61,487 bases of DNA, taken from contig JAAAUF010000105.1 in NCBI GenBank assembly GCA_015499985.1, positions 1 through 61,487 on the forward strand. Direction: 5' to 3'. The notes beneath the pieces are model-generated. The model was given only the letters and a program-made list of their open reading frames with translations, had not been told where the DNA came from and made no database searches. Each line of letters opens with the position of its first letter. Position 1 is the stretch's first letter. Source of the DNA: Haplosporangium gracile. Lineage: Eukaryota; Mortierellomycota; Mortierellomycetes; Mortierellales; Mortierellaceae. The position numbers were made by a program, and so were the translations under genes. Below are positions 24,256 through 36,535 of this stretch, one piece after another.

Positions 24256-27200
24256 AACCTTTTTTATTTTTTCGAGGTCATGATGTCGTATCTGTTTGTT
24301 TTCGTTGGACTAGTTCCAAAGTCTTGTTCCTGAACCGATTTTTGTAGTTGTTATATGCCTGAGTGAGCGCTCTTCCGTGGTCGGGACTGACACAATGAGT
24401 TACCTTTCCTTTTCATCTGTTTTTTTTTGTGCTAGTCTCTGGGCAAATGTTTTGTTGTTAAAGAAAGGGTCTGGCTCTCCACAAAAACGACGATTGAACA
24501 TCACCAAATAAAGTATGTCTGCATCGTTGTGGAGGAAAAGGTGAAATCGAGCAAAAAAAAAAAAAAAAAATAAGAGCAGCTGGTGAAAATCATCATCCAG
24601 ACCTCCCTTAGCGTGGATTGACCTCTCATCTCTGTCTCTCTTTCTCTTTCATCCTCCCTCTAAGACTAAATCGAGAACACTGATCGTCAGTTTAACAATA
24701 GACTAGCAATGAAACAAGAAAACAAAAACATAGAAAGATAACAGTAACGACAGAAAAAGAGCGACAAAAAACAAACAAATGCGCTCAAGCAGTACTCAAT
24801 TGAAATGATGGCGTGTCTACTCCCCAGATGACTTGTCTGCCTTGCTGATATACACCAGACACAAAAAATACATAAAAACAGACAAAAAAAAAGCAAATAA
24901 ACAGATAAACAATAAAGCCTTTGTGCCTGGATGGAGCCCTTCGATTTAAAACGGGTCACTGGTTGATCCACGCGTTGCGCGTTTTTTTTATTTTATTTTA
25001 TTTTATTTCTGTTATCACAAAAGGCTCGTTGCTCGTTTTTGGGGACAGTCTCGGAGGGTTTTTGTGAACACCTTTTTTCTTACTCCCACTTGCAAATCCG
25101 TAGTCATTTTTAGTTTCTTTGTTTGTTGTGCCTGTGTACTTGTGTGTGATAGACAGAAATCGATGTATGTGAGCTATCCCCCTCATTTTCAATATTTTTT
25201 CCTATGGCGAACCTTTTTTTTCTTTGTGCCTTATGGTGAAAGTTATAACACATGCCTGACCTGACCTGTGCCTGCCTTTGCTTTTCCTCGCCTAACCTTT
25301 TTCTGTCCACTCCGCCCAAACCAGCCCAGCCAGTACTCCTCCTTCCCCCAACAAAGAGCGTGGTTTGAACGAGATCGGGCATGATGAAGTCTGCTGCTAT
25401 GCTTAGCCTTTCGCTTAACTCAAAAGGGGATTTCGCCTCGTTCTTGCCCTTTGTCCTTATTCAATATAAAAGGCGTATTTTTATTACTTTGTATTATTAT
25501 TATTCGCCATGCATGCAGGTAGCCCTCTACAATATCAGGGGTCAGCCTGACAAAGGTATGTCAGGGGGAGAGGAGGAGATTAGAGTAATAAAAAAAGAGT
25601 AGGGTATTGGAAAGAGATGGACACCGTGACCTCGTCCCTTCCCCTTCACCTTCATCCCCCTTCCTACTCCGTTCAATCCGCAATGTTGATTTAAATACAA
25701 ACAAAAAAAAAAAAGTGCCACCGAAATTCTTCTCACAAGGGGCTTCATCATTGTTGTTATTGTTTTGAGCAAGTTCCTCCGCTTCTCCGCTTGCAGCTGC
25801 GGGGTCCTTTGACCTTGTGATGACCAGAGAAGCAGGAAGAAAAGAAGGTTGATGTACCCGAGGAAGAAGGCGGAAAAATAGAGACATCTACACCTAGAAG
25901 CGTTTCAAACTTAGGGTTCATGAAGAGAAAGCAGACAGGGTAACTTGACGCCAAAGGGCAACTTTTATGTAGTTAAAAGCAAATAGCAACTGTAACAACA
26001 CCACCACCAAAGTCATGTTACTTCTGCGCTGTTCAATTGCGTTTTGTTGTTTGTTTTGTAAGCGATCGATGTTGTTGTTGTTGTAGGTAAGAAGGATAGG
26101 TGACGAGATGCATACGAGGTCCTCATGGAGTATCAAAGAAAAAGGGAAGAATGTGCCCCCGAGGAGGGTTCAAGTGCTTTGCATTGAGGGTAGAAAGTGA
26201 GCCACGATTACGCGATGAGAGGCAACAAGACTAAATCCATAACCCCAGGTCTCGGAGGAAACCCAAACACCCTGCTCTTCTACGTGTGTCAATAGCCCTA
26301 CAGAAACTAAGGCTGATAAACAGGGATTTGCGGGTGTAGGTCTACGAGTGAGTAAGTCCGGGTTAGAAGCACCAGTCTCTCTCTGCACCAGAAGCCCAGT
26401 GCTGATTCTTACTGTGCAAGGGTACTTGCGAATACAGGCAAAGGGATTGTTTATCCCGTCCCTTTTCGTCGGAGCAGTGTCTTACTACAGTCAACCAGTT
26501 AGCAAGAAGGGCCTTGTCGTCCGTGAACCCCTGAATCCCACCTGCCATAAAAGGACAAATCATTTTTTTTTTTTGTCGATTGGTTATTTGCGGCCTACCC
26601 TGCTGCTGCTCTCTTGTTTTTTTTTCTTGTATGACTGAGAGCAGCAAGGAGAAAAGAGAGAGAGGGCGACAGAGGGCCATGCACGATGAGACGTGCGCAC
26701 GAGCACAACACAGACCAGAACAAGGATGAAAATAAAAAAACAAACAGAATAAAATCAACAACAAAGGAATGGGAAAAAGAGACAAGGGCGGAGTGCGTGA
26801 TAGGGAAAATCAGACAGGCAGCAAGGGGTTAGGGAAGGAAGGGAGGGCAAGGTGCAGCTGCAATTGGCACGAAGCACTTTTTTTTCTTTTGGTGTTAATG
26901 ATGGTGGTGGGTGCTCACAAAGAAATGCCCGCACGCTAAAACCCATATCCCCCTCCCCTTTCTCAAGATATTCGCGATATTGCTACTCCCCTCCTTTTTC
27001 ATTCTACCCGATCAGACCCTTCCTCTTGCCCCACGAAAAGACCATGCCTTTACTTTTTCTAATTGTTTTCCTTTTTTTAAGTCAAGTTGAAGACACCCGG
27101 GCTCACAATGAGGCTCTGCTGCATTGGCATGTTTGTTGTTGTTGATATGAATGATATTCTTCCGCCCTACTCAACTTTTTTTTTTCATAACAAACCTGAT

Positions 27201-28052
27201 ACGATTATAGTCAATGGGCGTGCACCCAGTGTATGCTAGATCAGATATATTTTTTCCACGGGAAGGAGTGGTAAGGGCTGGGAAGGGATGGGAAAGAGGA
27301 ACTATAGCAGCGTGATTAAAATAACACTTGGTGCTGTCTGTCATTTACTCTTTTTTCCCTTTTTTACAAGCGCATTCCTTGCAGAAAGAAAATTCACTGG
27401 TGCGCTATGTGCATGTGCGTTTTTGTTCAGGAAGATATCATCCTCCGTTCGAATCATCCACCTTCAATTCGCCTCGCCTCCTTTCCGCCCGGTTTACCAT
27501 TACCTTACTTTATTGTCGAAGCCTCATATATTCCTACTTTCCAAAAGGCAACGGGGCAAAATATCAAGAACAAACTTTACAATCTACCCTGCTTAAATGC
27601 GGATCAACCTTACTGATATTTTGACACGAACGCGTCGTTTTTTATTTATCCATCATAAACGCGATCAATTATTCTTTTTTGTCTCACCAACTGATTAATC
27701 GTCCTACTAAAAGACGCGTCTGGGGCCATCAGTCTTTCAATCCACTGCTCTCTATCCTATCTGCTTTTCATCCAAAGGTCACTTTTCACAATCAAACTCA
27801 GCGCGCAAGGGAGAGAGAAGAGGAGGCAGGATGGCACAACACATACACACACTTGGTGATTAGGTAAAATGAACAGCAACCCAAACCAACCAGCCAACCA
27901 TCGAAAAATAAAGTTCGGGACGTAGTTTTTTTGTAACACTGAAGGTGTTGGCCGACGTTTATTTTTTCTCTGGTTGCTAGTGTTTTGCATTGGGTCGGCG
28001 CGAAAGAGCAATATGGGAGCGGGAGAGTATATGGATGGTTGGCGGTGATGAT

Positions 28053-28074
28053 GAAGGAAGGAAGGAAGGAAGGG
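28053..28074. repeat. (AAGG)n microsatellite
   Basis: About five tandem AAGG units. Confidence 0.85.
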
Positions 28075-29378
28075 AGGGGATTAAAAGGCGAGACGTAAAG
28101 GTTAGGGAGGAAGGGATACGGTGTAGTCGTCGTGCAGTTCACCATACCTTTTCTCCGTCTGTCATGTCATTAGTATCTACACTGCAAGGGGCGAATGTGT
28201 CCTCTTCATTTCATAACACCAAAAGAAAAATATGAGCGAGGGGGAGGACCATCGTGTCAAATGGGTCCAAGTGGTGTCGAGGGAGAGACGCTAGAGCAGA
28301 CAGAGAGAGGAAATAGAAGTCTGCTACCTGCCAGCCCATTTGGCGATTTGCTGTTCGGCATTATTAAGCTGGTCGTTCACACACGCACACGGGGACGAGG
28401 AATACAAGAAAAAAAACCCTTCCCCCTCCCCCCTTTTTAAGGCAGTTACTGGAATCCCTCTATATCTCTATTTCTTCTTTTCCAGTTTGTACAGACATAC
28501 ATGACAGGAAAATGTCAATGGCCATGCTATGGGAAGATTTTTTATCACTCAGATGCATTTTAACAAGTGTGAAACGCCTTCAAGGGCATTGCCACTACTT
28601 TTCAATGCAGGCTTGTGCTTGCAGGAATAACAATGAGCACATCGACGGCGAATGCAAAATACGCTGGGAAGAAAGGGCATAGGTATGGAAGTAAAGCGAA
28701 TAGGAGGCTGGAAGGAGGTCAATGGGTAACACACACGTATCCTGCTGTCCTTTTAGGTTCTCGATCAAGTTATAGGACAAATGCTACCAATGCTATGTGT
28801 ATGCGTGGGTAAACATTACTCGTTTCCAGCTCACATACCTTTTCGCATGAGCCACATTCCCTTGGCTTCTCTCTCGTAATTTTTTCTTTTTTTATTCCCG
28901 TCATGGACCATGACTCGGCAAGAGCAACAAAGAGAAGGATTGGGTGCCCTTGACTCTTAACGTGTTTTGTTATTTTTTAAAGAAAACAACAACAACAATA
29001 ACATTGGAACGTGTATTATCAGAGAACAAAGCAATAAATTGGACCGCAACACAATACACAAAATTCAGGTGCAATTCTCGAATGTGGTTTTTTTCCTTCT
29101 GCCGTCTTTCTTTCATTTGTGTGTGCGTGCATTGTTATTTTGAACCCGGCGGATTCTTTTTTTCATGTCCGCCTTCTTTCCGACTTTCGTTCATACATAA
29201 CAAAAGAGAATGGAAGAAAAAGAAAAGCAGGGGCCAGTCATCGTACAGATTTAAACACACATAGAGATGAGAGAGAAGAGATAAGAATGCACCCTGATTT
29301 GATTGCTCATCAATCCTCCTCCTCCCTTTCCCTTCCTAATCCCCTCTCACCCCCCTCCTTCCTCCATAACTCGTTACC

Positions 29379-29398
29379 TTTTTTTTTTTTTTTTTTTT
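29379..29398. repeat. Poly-T tract of 20
   Basis: Uninterrupted run of T in the gene-poor region. Confidence 0.85.
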
Positions 29399-30977
29399 GC
29401 ACCAGCTAGCTGCTTTGTCAATTGCTTTCACTTTCATACTAGCAAACTTGAACGTACATACGCATTGAGAATTAACAAAAAAACGGGTAGAGGTTGACCC
29501 TTTAGCCACATCGAACGGCGTTCCTCCCTTACACATCCTCTCCCTTCCATTCACGTTATTTTGTCAAGTACAACGAAAAGGAGCGAAAAAGAAACGTCTT
29601 CAAACATGCAATGTAATGGCAAGGAAGTTATATTCGAAAGTATGAATCGCTCTCCTTTTCGACCTGCAAGGTGTGTATGCGTGTATATGTGTATGCTTCA
29701 GCACATCAAAATGAGTTAAAGTGGTGATGAACCTTGAGCAACCCCATTGCTTCAAAGCAGAGTATAAACAAAAAAGACACGAGAGTTGCCACCGCACGCA
29801 ATCTATCGCTGACGCGACATGTGGTAAATTTGCATCATCTTTTTCAATCGAGTGGTTCTCCTTGCCTATACTTCTCTCCCTGTATGTGAATGTGTTTGAA
29901 CTTTGAAGAAAGTGTAGAGGAATGGTTTCACGAACAGAGCATTAGTCAGGACCAGGTCCGAGAAAAAACTCAAGTATCGTTCGCTTGACGGAAGAAAATT
30001 GCTCTCAGCCTTTTTTGTGTTCTGTAATCAATGCACTTTTGACTAACGCGTTCTCAAAATATAATACTCTTTTAACTCCATTCTATCATGGACAATGTTG
30101 ATATCGCTCGGTACCCTTCTCTCGTTCCTTGCCCCCCCTTGGACCAACGTCTTGGTTGGCATTGTCGAATAGAAAAAAAACTAAGCATTCGTCTGTGCAT
30201 GAGTGACAATGCTTCTCTCTTTCCTCTGACCTTTTCACCTTGCATACATCAAAGGCGCTCAAGAGCCAAAACAAGACAACGTTCATCACTACATCCTTTT
30301 ACCCATGTTGCCCTTTGAGTGTCGTTTGTCCTGGTCCTTTTTTCTTGGCCTTATTGAACGCGACCCCTAACAATGAAAGTCAATACACGTACATCCGCAA
30401 CCATCGTCACCATCTTCGATTTCATTTCGACTCTGTCTATCTCTTTGCCCCTTGCAGAAACGTTTAAGGAGAGGGGAAAATGACGAACATTTTTTTTCTA
30501 CGTTCAGTTTCTCCTTTTGTCTCCACATCGCAAGTACGCGTTTTCCTGTCAGTACCTCCTACTTTCCCTTGGAACACGAAAATCTAGATAGGGTCAAGCA
30601 ATTTCACCTCTGTACACAGCTTAATATGTCATTTTCATCCCCAGGCCAAAAGAAACAAACAGCCTTTTTCGCTTACCTTTACTTATGCTTTTCTCGGAGC
30701 AGACAACAATGCATTGAGTTCCCCGATCGCTTTTTTCACTCTTGGCAACTGAGGCCGGTATTGTGATCAAATATTATGAAATCGAGTGAGACCCTTGCTC
30801 CCTATCTGCATAAAAAGATATCCATGAAAATAAAACGCAGGGTGACATGCAAGCGATATATCATCATAGCCGTATGCGCTGTTGGGAAGGTCTGGTCGGG
30901 TCGATTTAAGTGTGAGTAAGTTGGGCCTTTTTTGTAGGAAAATATCTCGAGACCACATTACACTTTTATCTCTTCAC

Positions 30978-31000
30978 NNNNNNNNNNNNNNNNNNNNNNN
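30978..31000. other. Assembly gap (23 N) followed by a 20-base A run
   Basis: Twenty-three Ns are followed at once by A at 31001-31020. The gap probably marks a homopolymer or scaffold join, so the true length here is unknown. Confidence 0.95.
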
Positions 31001-32785
31001 AAAAAAAAAAAAAAAAAAAAGAGGCAGACATGGCTTGCCTAAAGTCTTGTGCTCATTTTTATTTTGAGTAGTCAGCATGCTTGATGCGTTGCAGGTTGAT
31101 AATTTTATTTTAGTTATAGTACAGCGAAGGTGTGAGTTGGGCGAGTGATGCTGTGAGGGTCATTCGTTGAGAGGAAATTTCTAGGAATAGGATTTTTTTT
31201 CACTTTTTTGATGGAGGACAAGAGACGTGACTGACCTGACTGAGAGGTGATCTGAAATAGTCAACGGACACTTACATACCTCCCTCTCCATTCAAACACT
31301 CACACATATATTTACTATGAACGAATGACATGATCCCGATCACTCGAATTTTTTTTATAGACTGTGGTCTGCTGTCTATAAGCCTTGTTCCAGTAAGAAC
31401 AGCTCCTAGAACACAGAGCGTTGAAGTCTTTTGTGCTCATTTCATGGCTGTTTGGCTTAGCTGTCCTGGCTCTCCAGTCGGCTGTTTGATGAATCGGCTG
31501 TCACTGTCCTGGCTGTCCTGTCTACTACACTACTACTACCATTACCGTGCAAGGTACAGTCGATCAACCGAGTGACGCAAAATTTTCTCCTCGTAAGTGA
31601 TGATGATCACTACCTTCAGAGATGGACCTTAAGAGTCTCACAGAGTGAACATGCACAAAATAAGACCAACTGATCTCTCAAACAGCGAAAATGCTAACGA
31701 GTTGAGCTTCAGCAACAGCAAACGCGTGACATATAATAATAAGGCTATGATTCAGTTATCCAACCAAGCTCATTCTCACTTTTCTTTTGTCTGAATGCCT
31801 CAATACCCACACGGCAATGCACCTATGCACAGTGGGAGGAGGGTTTGTAATTTGCTCACGGTGAAATAAAAAAATATATCTTGCATCAGCTGTGCATGGG
31901 GTCTGTGGCCCAAAAGTATTTAGACTGCACAAAAAGAATAGATTCAATGGATAATTATTTTAGAGGGCGGATGGATAGGCAAAAAGATGCATGAAGGAAA
32001 GGAGGGAGAGAGGGAGCACATGGGGCACGCATGGGGCACATGGGATCCTCATTCGCCCTTGTCCCTTCCTTTTGTCCCTTCTTTCTACGTTTGCCAATAC
32101 TGAATGCTTAACACTAGTGTCTGGATCAAGGATAAACCATTGCCAGGAAAGAAGTTTAACCTCAATCCACGCATATAGCCATTCTTTGTTCGCAGCAGTC
32201 CAAGGAAACATTCAAGAGAACCTGTTCTCTAGACCTAACACTACCCAAATCGCCAAAAAAAAAAGCACGACAAAGAAGAGTACTCGCTCACAACAGCAAA
32301 GAAGGGTTCAAGTTTCAAGCTAGGCGCCAGGTTCGCTCACCCCTTTTGGTTGTCTCTTGTCGTCTGTTCGCTCGTTGTTGATGGTTTCTATGTCCGTTTG
32401 CTCAGCAGCAAGGATAGTATCTCAACCCCTTTCTCTTTTCATTTCAGCCTACAATTATAATGCCTAACCTATCACTCGTCTTTCCTGGAAGAATAGAAAA
32501 CTCGAAACGCACTCGACATTCAACCCCACCTCCTTCCCTAAGGGTTCAAGGGGGTGACAATCAGGCCAAGCGAGGAACATTTAGAAAAGTAGACGGGAGA
32601 GTCTCTAATCTTTAATACAACGGCGTCATATTAATAACTTTTAACGGGAGACATCCACCTTGACTTTTTTTTGTTGTTGTTGCTGTTATTGTCGATTTGT
32701 TATTGTCCTATCGCCTCACGTTGCAATTTCGACATCCCAACGCAACGAAAGGACAAAACACCAATTAGGATAGACCTCCTTGAAA

Positions 32786-32864
32786 TGAGAGAAAGAGAGA
32801 GAGAGAGGGAGAGAGAGAGAGAGAGTGAGAGAGAGAGAGAGTGAGTGAGTGAGTGAGTGAGTGA
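32786..32864. repeat. (GA)n to (GAGT)n compound microsatellite
   Basis: GA-rich repeat grading into GTGA tetramers. It is purine-rich and almost strand-asymmetric over about 80 bases. GGC triplets follow at about 32901-32912 and 33000-33010. Confidence 0.9.
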
Positions 32865-33430
32865 ATAATGGCGGTTTTATTTTTATTGGGTAATAAGGCG
32901 GCGGCGGCGTGCTTGAATATATTCGCGAACACAGCGTTTTCTTATCACGGATGAACCATTATGGGCAATGACGATGATGCTGACCGCGCAGACAGACAGG
33001 CGGCGGCGGTGGTGGTGGCCAGGCCACTCTCATTCAACCTATAGTCCTCAAATCCACATAGAAGCGCACGAGCGCACAAAGTACTCTTTACAACAACCGA
33101 ACCCAGTCTTCTTAAAATGATATTTTATTTGTAGTTCGCACTGGATCCCATGACAATGGCTAGACTCTCTTTACAGAAAAAATAAAAGAGAGCCGTGGGT
33201 ACGGCGGTAGTGAAAAAGAGCACAATCAATAAAGCAGCAATAACGAATAACTGGTCGTCTTTGTGACGATCATGCATGACAAAAAAAGTAGAAGAGACAG
33301 AATGTGAGCAGACTATCTTCTAACCTCTGGCGCAAAAAAAAAGTGAATAAAAAAAAAACGCGCTCCCAACCCAACCCATGATTGAAACCGCCTGTTGGTT
33401 ATTTTTTTTTGTCGCTCTTTTTTCTTTCTT

Positions 33431-33550
33431 TCTGTCTGCCTATCTCTCTGTCTGTCTACGGACCAAACAGGCTATCAAGTGAGCAGAGATGTTGAGGAAA
33501 AGATAGACCGACAGACAGACAGGCAGACAGGCAGACAGGCAGACAGGCAT
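33431..33550. repeat. Inverted CTGT/CTGCC and ACAG/GGCAG repeats
   Basis: The left arm at 33431-33458 contains CTGTCTGCC and CTGTCTGTCT. The right arm at 33508-33550 contains AGACAGACAG and repeated GGCAGACA. The arms are reverse complements over 9-10 bases and are spaced by about 50 bases. Confidence 0.7.
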
Positions 33551-34368
33551 ACAGTTAGATAACAGGAGCGAAAGTATGCCTTTTTCAAAAGAAAAAAACG
33601 AGCCCTTTCGCCACATCTAAGTAGTCATCCTACCCATTATTTTTTGCATCACTCGACATTTTTTTCTGCTGCAAATATATTATCCATATCGCATACTTGC
33701 AGCATTTTCTATTCTAGTCTTCTACTCTCTACTCTCTCTGCCTCTCTCTCATTATGAGCGATCAAGCAAGCAGGTCGGCATGTGCTGGGACAGGTTGAAA
33801 ACACAACAGAACACAAGGCATCCCAGCTCAAGTACCAATGCAATCAATCTCTTGACGCTTTGAACCATGCTTTTTAGTGGTGCCTTTCTGCTTCGCCTTT
33901 ATTTTTTTTTTGTCTTTTTTCGGTCTGTCTCATGCTTTTATGCTTGCTCTAGATGGGCTTCCTTTTTTATTTGATGTGACCAGACTGTTGCGACTGGGCT
34001 ACTCGGATATGTTGGACTATCGACTACGATTTGCCATGGAGGGAGAAAGAGAGATAAACGGAGTCAGTCAGGTGTGTATGGGTGCTGCTATTCCGATAGG
34101 TATTTGACAGGGGCTTTCCTTCGCCAAAAAAATAAAATAAAAAATAAGGGACTCTCTAAACCTTTTTTTGTTCTCTTTCTGGGCTGGTTTATTTTACCCT
34201 CGTCATGTCTTTTCGTGTGTGTATCTTTCTCTTTTGTGTTTGAGGGTTTGTCTATCTATCAATTTCACAAACAACACCTCTAGCTCTCTTCTCACAGGAG
34301 ACAGAGCAAAAGTGCTCATTATGAATACACTACACGCAGTAGAAAAAACGAGAAGAATTCAAGGGGAA

Positions 34369-34390
34369 GGGGGGGGGGGGGGGGGGGGGG
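34369..34390. repeat. Poly-G tract of 22
   Basis: An uninterrupted G run preceded by AAGGGGAA. G tracts of this length can form G-quadruplexes and are hard to assemble, so the exact length is uncertain. Confidence 0.9.
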
Positions 34391-36000
34391 AAGGAAGACA
34401 ATAAAAAAGATGAGGGCCTAGAGAAAAGAGGGAGAGGGAGGAAACTATTCGATTGTCTGTTCTTCGGGGCCGATGACAATAAAAACACAAACATGATAGC
34501 AATTGACCGATTTCAGCCTGAGAGAGATGTGTGGGAAGACGAGGAAGAAGAGAGGAGGGGGAACCAACGACACCAAAAATCATATTCGAGTAGTAGGAGA
34601 AAAAACCGGACTAGAGAGACCACTTTTTTGTTGTTTCCTTAAACATGTTGATCGCGCGCTTGTTTTTTCTCTGTAGGAAAAACAAAAACAGGAACATCCT
34701 TGAGTTGGTAGATGCGTATTTAGGTATAAAGCAGGCTGCCAAGGCAGACGTTGTATGGGAATAGAGAAGCAAAATCGAGGATGGGAGGGCTCGCTTGTGG
34801 TTGAACAAGCATGATTGTATGATGATTGCTGGCTGCAGCAACATTCGCATCAGCATCAGACGAGGAAAAAGACAAGCGCCTTCTTTGATCTGGTTCCCTC
34901 TCTCCCTCTCCCTTTCACACACGCATACATTGTCTCTCACGTCTACTTTCGAATGGTGCACAGGTCAATTGACTCACTCTCTCTTATTTATATATGTCCA
35001 GGCAGACTGAGCATCCGTCCTGGGTATTGGCTAGATCCCTCGTCGCTTCTCTACTTTCTTCTTTGCACATGGACCAAGTGGTGGCCCATTCGTCTCCGTT
35101 TCCAAGTCTACAGGCCCACGTATTTCCCTCCCTCATGATCCTGCCGGTTTCCCCTCTTTTTCTTTTATTTTTTTATACGCCTCGTGTCAGGTACCAGTTT
35201 CTTAAAAGTCTGCATCTCCTCTTCCCAAATGACGAAAAGTGCCTCCCCTATGTCGGCAGATTTTTTTGTTCTATCCTTAATGGTGTACGGGTACTCGCGA
35301 CGGATGAGTATAAAAAAAGTATGGCCGTGGGTTGGGTTGACGAGGGCAGTTGGGCCGGTGTCAGTTCTTGTCGTTCGTTTCTGTTTCGTTCAGTTGGTCA
35401 GTCGTGTTTTTTTTCTTGTTTCTAATAATGGTTTGTGTGCTGGGTACTCGAGTAGCTGTGATTGTTTTTATCTGGTGGTGGTGGTGCTGCTGCTGACAGT
35501 GGGGTCATTCAGTAGGAACGTAATGTCTGTCGTTTTTTATTTTTTTTGTTGTTGGTCAGTGATTCAGTCGGTAGGTCAGTCAGCCAGCCAGTTCGACATA
35601 CAACAACATAAACAACAACGCCAGCAACAGAGACAGACGGACGGACAGGACAGCGAGCGAGGTCAGGGCAACAACAACAGCACATCAACAATAACGACAC
35701 CACAAACAAACAAAACAAAAAAAACAAACAAAGACAGCAAATCCATTCAAAAAAGAGTACTTTAAAAACTATTAGTATATGAATTGAATTGAATAGACAA
35801 CTTATAATGTTGATTGAATGGATGTGTTGTATTCAATCCAATTCAATTTTTACTTTTTTTATTTTCCGTCAACAAGTACATTTTGGTCTCTTTTTTTTTT
35901 TTTTTACCTCAAGGCAGGCACACAACTTCTCTCTACTCGTAACTCATAGCTCGTTTACTCACTTCTTTCTTTGAAAAGGGAGAAAAGAGTACAAAAAGGC

Positions 36001-36535
36001 CCCATCCCCCTCATCGTCAACTTTTTTTTTTTTTCTCTTTTCCTCTTCTCTTCTTCAATCGTCTCTTTGACTTCCATTCTCCCTTTTACCTTCTTCTATA
36101 CCATTCTCATATCTGATCCTTTCTTCGTCTCGCCTTCAATTGCTTCGCTTACGTCTTTGTACCTTTCCCACATTCTCCACAACCAACTACTATCGAACAA
36201 TTGCTTTCTCTTTCCTTTGTTGAACATTGATCAGCTCTCCCTCCACGTCCTCTCCTCTCGTTTACTCGGAGACATCTTCCACTATCTTGCCCACGCACAC
36301 GCACGAGCACACACGTACTACGCAATAATCTTTCTGTGTTACTCCTACTGTCGCATATCTTTTTCTTTTCTTTTCAAAATCAACGACTACACCTTCTCTC
36401 CGTCCTCCTCTTTATTTTTGTTCCCGTCGTTCGCACGAAACAAAAAACAGGAGCGATAATTTCATTACCACATTTACAGCTACAGCCTTTAGCTCTCTTT
36501 CTTCGTTGGCTTTTGTGTTCTATTTTTTTCCAACA
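36001..36535 (+). promoter_or_regulatory. CT-rich leader and promoter of the Msn2-like gene
   Basis: A pyrimidine-rich tract extends over about 500 bases up to the start codon, of the sort found just upstream of the other well-expressed genes in this window. It is likely the 5' UTR and core promoter. Confidence 0.5.

Larger units (their letters stand above)
21091..36000. other. Long region without a confident gene
   Basis: About 15 kb of AT-rich DNA with many A, T and CT tracts and microsatellites. Open frames are short, overlap on both strands, and are mostly translations of homopolymers or repeats. I found no exon pair with credible splice sites and protein character, no tRNA with both A and B boxes, and no rRNA. 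One ATG at about 24138 opens a signal-peptide-like stretch but runs straight into a CA repeat. Confidence 0.5.

Noticed and set aside
24138..24347. Signal-peptide-like frame starting MQFRQAGLIICQLGL
   Set aside because: It runs directly into the CA microsatellite and then unpatterned sequence; no convincing donor site follows.
27445..27456. GTTCGAATC as a tRNA B box
   Set aside because: No A box at the right distance and no acceptor stem pairing.
32786..32864. CRISPR-like or satellite array
   Set aside because: Units of 2-4 bases without spacers; this is a microsatellite.
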